A stretch of DNA of 5,582 nt. Origin: Alectryocaccomicrobium faecavium (lineage in GTDB: Bacteria > Bacillota > Clostridia > Christensenellales > Aristaeellaceae). Below the pieces are notes generated by a model, which was not told where the DNA came from, did no database searches, and saw only the letters and a program-made list of their open reading frames with translations. Positions 1 through 5,553 of the stretch are shown piece by piece. Positions within the stretch are counted from its first letter, which is position 1. Every line of letters starts with the position of its first letter. The stretch covers positions 1 to 5,582 of the forward strand of contig DVOT01000144.1 of NCBI GenBank assembly GCA_018713425.1, read 5' to 3'. The position numbers and the translations under genes were made by a program.

Positions 1-71
1 AGGGGCTGTGGTTGGATCCTCCCTTAAACCGTCTTGCGGTAGGCACGTGACACCAATCCACAGCATCCCCT
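1..71 (+). other. Unrecognised structured non-coding stretch (long imperfect inverted repeat)
   Basis: The first 15 bases (agggg-ctgtgg-ttgg) pair with 53-71 (ccaa-t-ccacag-cat-cccct) with only a bulged T and a 2-3 base bulge. An inner hairpin accg-tcttg-cggt lies at 28-40. Together these could form a branched or internally looped RNA, or a DNA cruciform. The stretch does not match any riboswitch or tRNA that I recognise, and the window edge cuts off anything further upstream. It could be the end of an upstream transcription unit or a leader element of the hydrolase gene. If the -10-like boxes downstream are real, it lies upstream of that transcript. The pairing is seen directly; any function is unknown. 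Confidence 0.3.
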
Positions 72-80
72 ACAGTGTAG
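70..80. promoter_or_regulatory. 11-bp perfect palindrome, possible operator
   Basis: ctaca-g-tgtag is a perfect palindrome 58 bases upstream of the hydrolase start and 20 bases before the TATAAA box. Its core tacaGtgta resembles the TACA-N2-TGTA half-site pair bound by BlaI/MecI/CopY-type repressors, but the central spacer is one base instead of two, so that assignment is doubtful. The position would suit a repressor or activator of the hydrolase gene. No regulator gene is in the window. Confidence 0.3.
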
Positions 81-83
81 CAC

Positions 84-123
84 ACCTCTGGAGAGAGGTC
101 TATAAATACTACTCTTATATAAT
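84..123 (+). promoter_or_regulatory. Putative promoter region of the GH78-like gene with a short inverted repeat
   Basis: The inverted repeat acctct-ggag-agaggt occupies 84-99. It is directly followed by TATAAA (101-106) and, further on, TATAAT (118-123). TATAAA would put the transcript start near 113 and keep the GAGG ribosome binding site (126-129) in the mRNA. The better-looking TATAAT would start the mRNA near 130 and lose that site. No clear -35 box is visible at the right spacing for either, so the promoter may be weak or need an activator. The inverted repeat beside the -10 box is a plausible regulator site. Confidence 0.35.
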
Positions 124-137
124 ACGAGGCACGACGC

Positions 138-2132
138 ATGGAACGCATATGGCAGGCGAAATGGATCACCGACCGCACGTTCGCGCCGCTGGAACCGGTG
201 AATGTCTTTCACAAGGAACTGGAACCGCTAGAGTATGAGCCGGATGAAGCGCTGGCCAACAGCCACATCCTGTTTCGCCAGCGCGTTGCGCTAAAACGGT
301 GCGATGTGGCCACGCTCTACATTTCGGCGGACGATTATTATAAGCTTTATATCAACGGGGCGTTTGTGGACCAGGGCCCCGCGCCGGGCAATCCCGCACA
401 TTACTATTATAACACCATCGACGTCACCCGGTTCCTGCGCCCGGGCGAAAATACCGTGGCGGTACACACGTATTATCAGGGGCAAATCAACCGCGTGTGG
501 GTCAGCGGGGACGCGCGCCATGGCCTGATCGCGGAATTGGTGGTGGATGGCCGTACCGTGCTCGCCACGGACGAAAGCTGGCGCGTCGCCCGGCACACGG
601 GGTATTCGTCGCTGGGTTTGGTGGGTTACAAAACCCAGTACCGCGAAAAATACGATTCCGGCGCGCCGGAAGTGGGCTTTGAAGCCGTGGATTTCGACGA
701 CAGCGGCTGGGAAACCGCCCATGCGCGGGAACATCTGGATTACGCGCTGTTTGCGCAGCCCATCCGCCAACTGACGATTTATCGGAAAAAGCCGGTTTGC
801 GTAAAGTGGCTGGGCGAAAATGGCCTGTGGATCGATTTTGGGCGCGCGTATGTGGGGTATTTCGAGGCGCGCGCGCAGGGCGTGCGCGGCAGCGAAATCG
901 CCGTGCGCACCGGTATGGAACTGCTGGAGAATGGGCGCGTGCGCTACGACACGCGCAGCAATTGCCTGTATGACGAAAGATGGGTGCTTTCCGGCCGGCC
1001 GGGCGACCGCTTAAACCAATACGATTATAAGCCCTTCCGCTATATCGAGCTAGAATTGCCCAAAGGCTGCGTACTGGACGCGGACTCCCTGTGCGCCATC
1101 GTGCGCCACTATCCCTATGAGGAAACGCTAAAGCCCGATTTGCAGGACGAGCGGCTGCGCAAGGTGTTCCGCCTGTGCGCGGACACGCTCAAGTACGGCG
1201 TGCAGGACAAGTATATGGATTCGCTGGATCGGGAAAAAGGCCAATACCTAGGCGACGAGGCCTTTGCCAGCTACGCGCACATGCTGCTCACCGGCGATTC
1301 CGCGCTGGCGCGCAAATTCCTGCGGGACGCGGCAGAAACCGTAACCATCTGCAAAGGCATGATGTCGGAATCCATCTGCTCCTTTGCGCAGGAAATCGCG
1401 GATTATTCGCTGCAATTTGCAGGCAACGTATACCGGCATTATCTTTATACGCGCGATTTGGGCTTCTTGAGCGAAATGCTGCCGGTGGTGATGGGCATCG
1501 CGGAATACTTCGCGCAGTATGAGCGCCCGGACGGCTTGTTGGAAAACGTGCGCGAAAAATGGAATCTCGTGGATTGGCCCGCCAACATGCGGGATGACTA
1601 TGATTTCCCCCTGACCATCCCCGTCGGCCCGGGCTGCCACAACGTGCTCAACGGCTATTATGTGGGCATGCTGGAAGACGTGGATCGCATCCGCGCGGCG
1701 CTGGGACTGGCCCCCTTGGGCAAGCGCGAGCGCGTGGCGCAAGCCTATATCCGCGCGTTTTACGATCCCGAGCGCGCCTTGTTCCGCGATAGCGAAACAT
1801 CCAGCCATGTGAGCGAGCCGGGCAACATCCTGCCGCTGGCCTTCGATATTGGGCTGGACGCGCGCACGAAAGCCAATATTCTCGCCCTGATCCGCGAAAA
1901 GCGCTGGACGTGCAACGTGTACATCGGCATATATCTGATTTATGGCCTGATGCGTCAAGGAGAAACAGAGCTTTTGCATGAACTGCTGGTGGATGAAGGC
2001 GCATGGCTGCGCATGCTGTCCGAAGGGGCCACATCTACGTTTGAGGCTTGGTATAAGGATCAAAAGTGGAACACATCGCTGTTCCATTTGGCGGGCGTAG
2101 TTCCCATCATCGCGCTCGCGGGGCATTGGTAA
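138..2132 (+). CDS. Alpha-L-rhamnosidase-like glycoside hydrolase (GH78 clan)
   Basis: The product has 664 residues and probably releases terminal alpha-L-rhamnose or a related sugar from glycans. It opens with the WQAKWI motif typical of the family. Residues about 45-170 form a jelly-roll domain (LYISADDYYKLYINGAFVDQ at 60-79, like the Bac_rhamnosid_N domain). Residues about 225-330 form a second beta domain (IDFGRAYVGY at 232-241, FRYIE at 300-304). The (alpha/alpha)6 catalytic barrel runs from about 333 to the end. The segment DSLDREKGQYLGD gives D361, E366 and D373, with the same spacing as D567, E572 and D579 of the Bacillus rhamnosidase RhaB; E366 would be the general acid. E636 in STFEAWYKD is the likely general base. 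Only 28 residues follow E636, so the usual C-terminal beta-sandwich is absent, and the protein is shorter than typical 900-1000-residue members. No signal peptide is seen, so it is probably cytoplasmic and acts on imported oligosaccharides. The start is supported by GAGG at 126-129. A terminator follows. Fold and family are well supported; the exact substrate is not. Confidence 0.88.
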   Translation: MERIWQAKWITDRTFAPLEPVNVFHKELEPLEYEPDEALANSHILFRQRVALKRCDVATLYISADDYYKLYINGAFVDQGPAPGNPAHYYYNTIDVTRFLRPGENTVAVHTYYQGQINRVWVSGDARHGLIAELVVDGRTVLATDESWRVARHTGYSSLGLVGYKTQYREKYDSGAPEVGFEAVDFDDSGWETAHAREHLDYALFAQPIRQLTIYRKKPVCVKWLGENGLWIDFGRAYVGYFEARAQGVRGSEIAVRTGMELLENGRVRYDTRSNCLYDERWVLSGRPGDRLNQYDYKPFRYIELELPKGCVLDADSLCAIVRHYPYEETLKPDLQDERLRKVFRLCADTLKYGVQDKYMDSLDREKGQYLGDEAFASYAHMLLTGDSALARKFLRDAAETVTICKGMMSESICSFAQEIADYSLQFAGNVYRHYLYTRDLGFLSEMLPVVMGIAEYFAQYERPDGLLENVREKWNLVDWPANMRDDYDFPLTIPVGPGCHNVLNGYYVGMLEDVDRIRAALGLAPLGKRERVAQAYIRAFYDPERALFRDSETSSHVSEPGNILPLAFDIGLDARTKANILALIREKRWTCNVYIGIYLIYGLMRQGETELLHELLVDEGAWLRMLSEGATSTFEAWYKDQKWNTSLFHLAGVVPIIALAGHW

Positions 2133-2181
2133 AGGCGGGTTTGGTCTTCAAAGATCTGGGAAAAAGCGCCGGCGACAAAAA

Positions 2182-2218
2182 CGGATTTGGGGCTGAAAGG
2201 GCTCCAAATCCGCTTTTT
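2182..2218 (+). terminator. Strong rho-independent terminator after the GH78-like gene
   Basis: Two arms (2182-2194 and 2200-2212) pair over 13 positions, including two G-T wobbles, around the loop gaaag. A T5 run follows at 2214-2218. An A-run just before the stem (2177-2181) mirrors the T-run, so the element may terminate transcription in both directions. It lies 50 bases after the hydrolase stop and separates that gene from the permease. Confidence 0.9.
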
Positions 2219-2352
2219 GTGGTACAATTTATCGACGCGCGCGGCGGCTTCCCCCACCCCATTTTGCGGCAAAGGCAACCTTGGCAAAAAATCCCGCGCG
2301 GCGCTTTCTTGCAAAATCGTAAGCTTGCTGTCACTGGTTCGCAAGCCAGGTG

Positions 2353-2361
2353 TGGTATAGT
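2353..2361 (+). promoter_or_regulatory. Extended -10 promoter of the FtsX-like permease gene
   Basis: TGG-TATAGT fits an extended -10 element (TGnTATAAT with one mismatch) and would start the mRNA near 2368, giving a leader of about 35 bases. No good -35 box is found 16-18 bases upstream, which is common for extended -10 promoters. An imperfect inverted repeat, cactgg (2332-2337) against ccaggtg (2346-2352), lies just upstream and could be a regulator site. Confidence 0.5.
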
Positions 2362-2387
2362 AAGGCTAGAGAAAAAAACCGTTTGCC

Positions 2388-2396
2388 AAAGGGGGG
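2388..2396 (+). promoter_or_regulatory. G-rich ribosome binding site of the permease gene
   Basis: AAAGGGGGG sits 6 bases before the ATG at 2403 and decides that start. It is a G-rich version of AAGGAGG. The sequence GGGGGGATTT recurs in the site of the solute-binding protein gene at 4050-4059. Confidence 0.7.
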
Positions 2397-2402
2397 ATTT
2401 CC

Positions 2403-3662
2403 ATGCGCGCGCCTGCCAAGCCCATTCCCGCCGCGCGCCCGAGCTTTGCGCGCGTGGCGCTAAGCGGCCTCTACAAAAACCGCCGGGCCTATCGCGCTTT
2501 GGCCGCGGGCGTGTTCCTTTCGATCTTTTTCGTTTCCACCATGGGCCTGAGCCTGTACAGCCTGCTGCGCGGCAGCGAAGCGCGCTACCGGGCGCAGGTG
2601 GGCATGCAGGACGCGATCCTCTACCGCGCGCAGGCCATAGACCCCGCCTTCCTGCGGGAAAACGGCCTCGCGGAGCAGGTGGGCAGCGTATACGCAATTG
2701 GCACGCTCGCCAGCGCCGCTATGCCGAGTAGCGTTGTCATCGGGCAGATGGACGAAACCGCCCAGGCGCTGCTCCAACCCACCTGCGCGCAAGGCCGCCT
2801 GCCCGCGCGGCCGGGCGAAATCGCCCTGGAGTCCTCGGCGCTCAAGCAGCTGGGGCTCAACGCGCTGGTGGGCGCGAGCATATCTTTGCAGCTCACGCCC
2901 TTCGGCGGGGAGACGCGCGAAGCGGCTTATACGCTGGTGGGCGTGCTCGAGGAGCAGAGCGCCTTCCTCCAATCCGGCGCGGGCGAAAACGCCTATCCCG
3001 CGGCGCTGCTGTTCGCCGCCGAACCTTTCCCCGCCGGTTCCGCGCCCCAGACGCACCGCGTGCTCACGCTGCCGCGGCCCGCTTCGTTCCCGGCCGTTTT
3101 GCGGGAACGCCTGGACGCCCTGCGCGGCCAGACGCCGCAAGCCCTGCAAACGCTCTATGCCGCGCTCGCCCGGCAGGGATACGACACCGCGGCGGTGCAG
3201 GCCTTCCTCTGGGGCGGCGAAAGCCCCTATCTACTGGGCATGGTTTGCGCCATGGGCCTGGCGCTGGCGGCGTGCGCCTGGGCGGGCATTGCCAGCGCCT
3301 TTTCTGCCCGGCTGAACGCGCGGCTGCAGCAGGTGGGCATGCTGCGCGCGCTGGGCGCGACCCACAGGCAGATCCGCCGCCTTTTTGCCCGCGAGGCGCT
3401 GTGGCTGTTCGCGCTGTGCACGCCCGCGGCCTTCGCGCTATCCTGCCTGGCGGCACGGCTGGCGGTGGGCGCGCTCTACGTTTCGGGCGCGCTGGTCGCG
3501 GCCATCCTGCTGCTGGCGGCCCTGGGCGTGCTGCTCTCCCTGCAAACGCCCCTGCGCCGCGCGCCTCAAACCGGAAGGCTTGCCAGCAAAGCGGTTTTAG
3601 CAAGCTTTGCTTTTGTGTTTATCCTTTTATTTACGGATGTGGAACTTGGCGGGAAAAGGTAA
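2403..3662 (+). CDS. FtsX/MacB-like ABC transporter permease, 3' end apparently truncated or altered
   Basis: The product is 419 residues. A short basic cytoplasmic N-terminus (SFARVALSGLYKNRRAYR) leads into TM1 (about 31-55). A large, probably extracytoplasmic domain follows (about 56-272). TM2 (275-300), TM3 (332-356) and TM4 (359-380) come next. The segment LQQVGMLRALGATHRQIRRLFAREAL (308-333) is the signature of the FtsX permease domain between TM2 and TM3. Such proteins work with a LolD/MacB-type ATPase and move lipids, peptides or drugs, or transmit force, instead of importing sugars. The usual motif after the last TM (PARRAxxxxPxEALR) is only partly kept (TPLRRAPQTGRLASKA, 382-397). 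The last residues (VLASFAFVFILLFTDVELGGKR) lie in AT-rich DNA and overlap a terminator-like hairpin. It could therefore be a stand-alone single-domain permease, or the N-terminal half of an 800-residue two-domain permease cut off by rearrangement. No partner ATPase gene is visible. The family is well supported; completeness is doubtful. Confidence 0.82.
   Translation: MRAPAKPIPAARPSFARVALSGLYKNRRAYRALAAGVFLSIFFVSTMGLSLYSLLRGSEARYRAQVGMQDAILYRAQAIDPAFLRENGLAEQVGSVYAIGTLASAAMPSSVVIGQMDETAQALLQPTCAQGRLPARPGEIALESSALKQLGLNALVGASISLQLTPFGGETREAAYTLVGVLEEQSAFLQSGAGENAYPAALLFAAEPFPAGSAPQTHRVLTLPRPASFPAVLRERLDALRGQTPQALQTLYAALARQGYDTAAVQAFLWGGESPYLLGMVCAMGLALAACAWAGIASAFSARLNARLQQVGMLRALGATHRQIRRLFAREALWLFALCTPAAFALSCLAARLAVGALYVSGALVAAILLLAALGVLLSLQTPLRRAPQTGRLASKAVLASFAFVFILLFTDVELGGKR
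3585..3620 (+). terminator. Terminator-like hairpin inside the permease 3' end
   Basis: agcaaagc (3585-3592) pairs perfectly with gctttgct (3604-3611) around an 11-base loop and is followed by tttgtgttt. The T-run is interrupted, so it is weaker than the terminator at 2182. It lies within the last 26 codons of the permease reading frame, which is unusual. This suggests that the original gene end was near here, or that the resemblance is accidental. Confidence 0.4.
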
Positions 3663-3754
3663 TTTTTTCAAGCGTATTTCGATTTTTTGGTGTAATCTTT
3701 TCGGATACAGAAAGAACCCATTTTGAAAGCGACATTCAGCATCCAGTGAAGTCA

Positions 3755-3785
3755 ATTCGCTATTCACGGCGCAATCATAGCGAAT
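3755..3785. repeat. 9-bp perfect inverted repeat
   Basis: attcgctat (3755-3763) and atagcgaat (3777-3785) are perfect reverse complements separated by 13 bases. No T-run follows on either strand, so it is a poor terminator. It may be an operator or the core of a small decayed element. Confidence 0.5.
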
Positions 3786-3905
3786 AGGACTTTTCCATTT
3801 CTTTGGGTTCCATCATTCGCAATGCCCGTTCATATGGCACCTGTGGTGGCGATTTTGACTATTTATGTACATAATGCTCCTATTTTTACGAAAATGGTGG
3901 TGTGG

Positions 3906-3935
3906 TTAACACGCATTAATTATCTTATATATAAT
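3906..3935 (+). promoter_or_regulatory. Sigma-A-like promoter of the solute-binding protein gene
   Basis: TTAACA (3906-3911) matches the -35 consensus at 5 of 6 positions, and TATAAT (3930-3935) is a perfect -10, with an 18-base spacer. Transcription would begin near 3942 and give a leader of about 120 bases. A second, weaker option is TTGATA (3948-3953) with TATAAC (3973-3978), with a 19-base spacer. Confidence 0.65.
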
Positions 3936-3967
3936 AAAATAATTAAATTGATATTATGTATTTTTAA

Positions 3968-3990
3968 CTGCATATAACTTGAGTATGCAG
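3968..3990. repeat. Inverted repeat in the leader of the binding-protein gene, possible operator
   Basis: ctgcata (3968-3974) and tatgcag (3984-3990) are perfect reverse complements with a 9-base spacer (taacttgag). It overlaps the alternative -10 box at 3973-3978 and lies just downstream of the main promoter. A repressor bound here could block transcription, or it could form an RNA hairpin in the leader. Confidence 0.45.
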
Positions 3991-4047
3991 GAAGAAAATG
4001 ACATAATGGCCTTGAAGATAACAATTAAAAAAATAAACTATGAATGC

Positions 4048-4056
4048 AGGGGGGGA
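4048..4056 (+). promoter_or_regulatory. G7 ribosome binding site that sets the start of the binding-protein gene
   Basis: AGGGGGGGA lies 7 bases before the ATG at 4064, good spacing for initiation. The in-frame ATG at 4040 lies upstream of it and has no site of its own, so it is rejected as the start. The run of seven G could slip during replication, but it lies outside the reading frame chosen here. Confidence 0.7.
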
Positions 4057-4063
4057 TTTTGCA

Positions 4064-5383
4064 ATGTTTATGAAAAAAATTGGAATGATACTTTTAGCCT
4101 TTATGCTAATACTGTGCAACGGCGCTTCTGCCAGCGCCTTGACGGTGCAGGCCAGCTTTAACGATCCGCTTATCGAAGAAGCGGGGCAGGCATTCGCCGG
4201 GGATGCGGTGAAAATTCTCGAAAGCGGGCAGAACGTGCTGCAAAGCATGTTGTCCCAATCGAGCGCGATCGATATTTACATTTTGAATAGCAGTGGGCAG
4301 GAATACGATTCCATATTTGCGCGGCGCTACATGTGTGATTTGTCGGGCAATGCGGCGATAGCAGCCTTTACCGGCCAATTGTACCCGCAGATTCAGGAGG
4401 TGGTGGCGCAGGACGGGGCGATTTATGGCGTTCCGCTGGCGCTGCATCCCAGCGAGGGAATGGCCTACAATCGCGCGCTGCTGGAGCAGATGAACCTTGC
4501 GCTTCCCGCGACATGGGAGGAATATTTTCAGTTGTTGCTCGATTTGCCGGCAATTCTCGCAGGATACGACGATGTGTATGCGTTTGAGCCATATCTCACT
4601 CGCGACATGGTTCGGGGAACGCTGCTTCGCAGTTTCGTCGGCGCCTATATCGATTGCGTGAGCCAGGATGGCAAGGAGTTTCGCTTTGACACGGAGGCGT
4701 TCAGAACCATTCTTCATTTGTTCGAGCAGATAGACTTTTCGGGCTTGCGCATACCGGAAGAGGGGCAAAGCGTGTTGTATGAATACGATATGGCAAACGT
4801 GCTGTTTGCGATGGAAAGCACTTCCATGCAAAGCGGCATGGAGACTTTGCTGTTGCGCCTGGAAGAGGGCGATTCGCCCATATGGCCCGTGAGCCTGGAA
4901 GTGGCCTTTGTAAATCCCTATTCCCCCAATCAGGAACAGGCGATCGCGTTTTTGGCAGAGGCGACGGCGCATATCCGCGACAATACGCGCGTCCAAATGA
5001 TGCCGGGCGAGAACGAGCCCATCCCCAATGCAAACTACCAGGCCGCGCTGGAAAATTACGACCAGCAGATCGCGGAGATGGAAGCGCTGCTGGAGACCGC
5101 GCCCGACGAAGAAAAGCGCTTTGTCGAGGAGCAATTGGCGGCCATGCGCGAATACCGGGACGATTACGCGCGCGAGAGCCAATATAACGTCACGGCGGAG
5201 CAGATTGCGCAATACCGGCAGACGGCACAGTTCCTGGTGGCCAAGCGCTATATTGGCATTGAGGATACGAATTCCTATATCCAGCAGATCGCGCAATATC
5301 TGACGGGTGCGCTTTCCGCCGAAGAACTGATCCGGGCGTTGGATACCACCGTCGCAATGATGGTGCAGGAGAATGGAGGTTAG
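4064..5383 (+). CDS. Secreted extracellular solute-binding protein (family 1-like) with a C-terminal helical-hairpin insertion
   Basis: The product has 439 residues from the ATG at 4064. It starts with a clear Sec signal peptide: KK at 4-5, a hydrophobic core at 6-17, and a signal peptidase I site around ASA-L (23-26). C18 sits in LILC, which is a poor lipobox, so lipid anchoring is possible but not favoured. The mature part has features of type-1 solute-binding proteins: the DIYIL strand, YMCDLSG, then YPQIQEVVAQDGAIYGVPLA and MAYNRALLEQMNLALPATWEEYFQLL, where the YNRALL/P-TW pattern is the family hallmark. Residues 324-371 are a charged, probably coiled-coil hairpin (NYQAALENYDQQIAEMEALL, turn at TAPDEEK, then a second helix), an addition not found in ordinary maltose-type binding proteins. 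The C-terminus (TGALSAEELIRALDTTVAMM) fits the final helices of this group. It probably captures a ligand outside the membrane for an ABC transporter, but the ligand is unknown. It has its own promoter and leads into a gene at 5554. Confidence 0.82.
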   Translation: MFMKKIGMILLAFMLILCNGASASALTVQASFNDPLIEEAGQAFAGDAVKILESGQNVLQSMLSQSSAIDIYILNSSGQEYDSIFARRYMCDLSGNAAIAAFTGQLYPQIQEVVAQDGAIYGVPLALHPSEGMAYNRALLEQMNLALPATWEEYFQLLLDLPAILAGYDDVYAFEPYLTRDMVRGTLLRSFVGAYIDCVSQDGKEFRFDTEAFRTILHLFEQIDFSGLRIPEEGQSVLYEYDMANVLFAMESTSMQSGMETLLLRLEEGDSPIWPVSLEVAFVNPYSPNQEQAIAFLAEATAHIRDNTRVQMMPGENEPIPNANYQAALENYDQQIAEMEALLETAPDEEKRFVEEQLAAMREYRDDYARESQYNVTAEQIAQYRQTAQFLVAKRYIGIEDTNSYIQQIAQYLTGALSAEELIRALDTTVAMMVQENGG

Positions 5384-5391
5384 GTACAACT

Positions 5392-5496
5392 ATGGGCAAG
5401 GCCTTACAGGTACGCTTGTGGGGCGTCAAACAGTGGCTATCAGTGAGACGGCTAGTGGACACGGCAGACTCAATTGATGCATACGGCAAAGAATAA
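5392..5496 (+). CDS. Possible small basic ORF, 34 residues
   Basis: This ATG-initiated frame lies 8 bases after the binding-protein stop and begins MGKALQVRLWGVKQWLSV. A GGAGG (5375-5379) stands 12 bases before it, longer than ideal and overlapping the end of the preceding gene. The peptide has two tryptophans and alternating hydrophobic and basic residues that could form an amphipathic helix. I do not recognise it. It may be a chance ORF, or the segment may instead work as RNA in front of the hairpin. Confidence 0.22.
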   Translation: MGKALQVRLWGVKQWLSVRRLVDTADSIDAYGKE

Positions 5497-5502
5497 TTGA
5501 AT

Positions 5503-5538
5503 TCTTGCAGGAGCAGCCCAAAGGCTGCTCCTGCAAGA
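5503..5538 (+). other. Perfect 16-bp hairpin between the binding-protein gene and the next gene
   Basis: Arms 5503-5518 and 5523-5538 pair perfectly around the loop caaa. No T-run follows on either strand, so it is not a standard terminator. It ends 4 bases before the GGAGG of the next gene. Hairpins in this position in transporter operons often protect the binding-protein mRNA and lower expression of downstream genes. That role is inferred from position. Confidence 0.75.
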
Positions 5539-5553
5539 GAATGGAGGAAAAGC

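Larger units (their letters stand above)
3663..4063. other. AT-rich intergenic region without a convincing gene
   Basis: This is about 400 bases between the permease stop and the solute-binding protein start. Composition changes sharply from GC-rich to AT-rich at about 3595, inside the permease end, and recovers only within the binding-protein gene. It contains an inverted repeat at 3755-3785, matching 7-mers gaaccca (3714-3720) and tgggttc (3803-3809) in inverted orientation, a promoter at 3906-3935 and a leader inverted repeat at 3968-3990. A 51-codon open stretch at 3822-3977 has no ribosome binding site. I recognise no transposase or integrase remnant on either strand. Confidence 0.7.

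Noticed and set aside
118..123. TATAAT as the sole -10 box of the hydrolase gene
   Set aside because: It would start the mRNA near 130, downstream of the GAGG ribosome binding site, so TATAAA at 101-106 is preferred, although neither has a good -35 box.
1248..2126. 292-codon open frame on the minus strand inside the hydrolase gene
   Set aside because: It covers the catalytic barrel of a well-supported gene on the + strand and shows no motif or ribosome binding site of its own.
3724..3738. cre-like site tgaaagcgacattca (catabolite control)
   Set aside because: The left half fits TGWAANCG, but the right half is one base too long and misses key positions. It is also over 160 bases upstream of the promoter.
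3822..3977. 51-residue open frame in the AT-rich spacer
   Set aside because: No ribosome binding site precedes the ATG, and it runs through the promoter of the binding-protein gene. Its second half is low-complexity AT-rich sequence.
4040..4063. Upstream in-frame ATG as the start of the binding protein
   Set aside because: It would place the G-rich ribosome binding site inside the coding region and add eight residues (MNAGGDFA) before a signal peptide that is already complete from 4064.
3985..4161. Small open frame overlapping the signal peptide region of the binding-protein gene in another frame
   Set aside because: There is no ribosome binding site before ATG 3985, and the overlapping frame has a clear signal peptide and a strong site. 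A leader peptide role cannot be excluded but has no support.
4106..5389. 427-codon open frame on the minus strand opposite the binding-protein gene
   Set aside because: It lacks recognisable domains, its composition is rich in H, R and Q as expected for an antisense shadow, and the + strand frame has a signal peptide and family motifs.
5503..5538. Hairpin as a rho-independent terminator
   Set aside because: No T-run follows on either strand, and a well-spaced ribosome binding site and start codon come directly after it.
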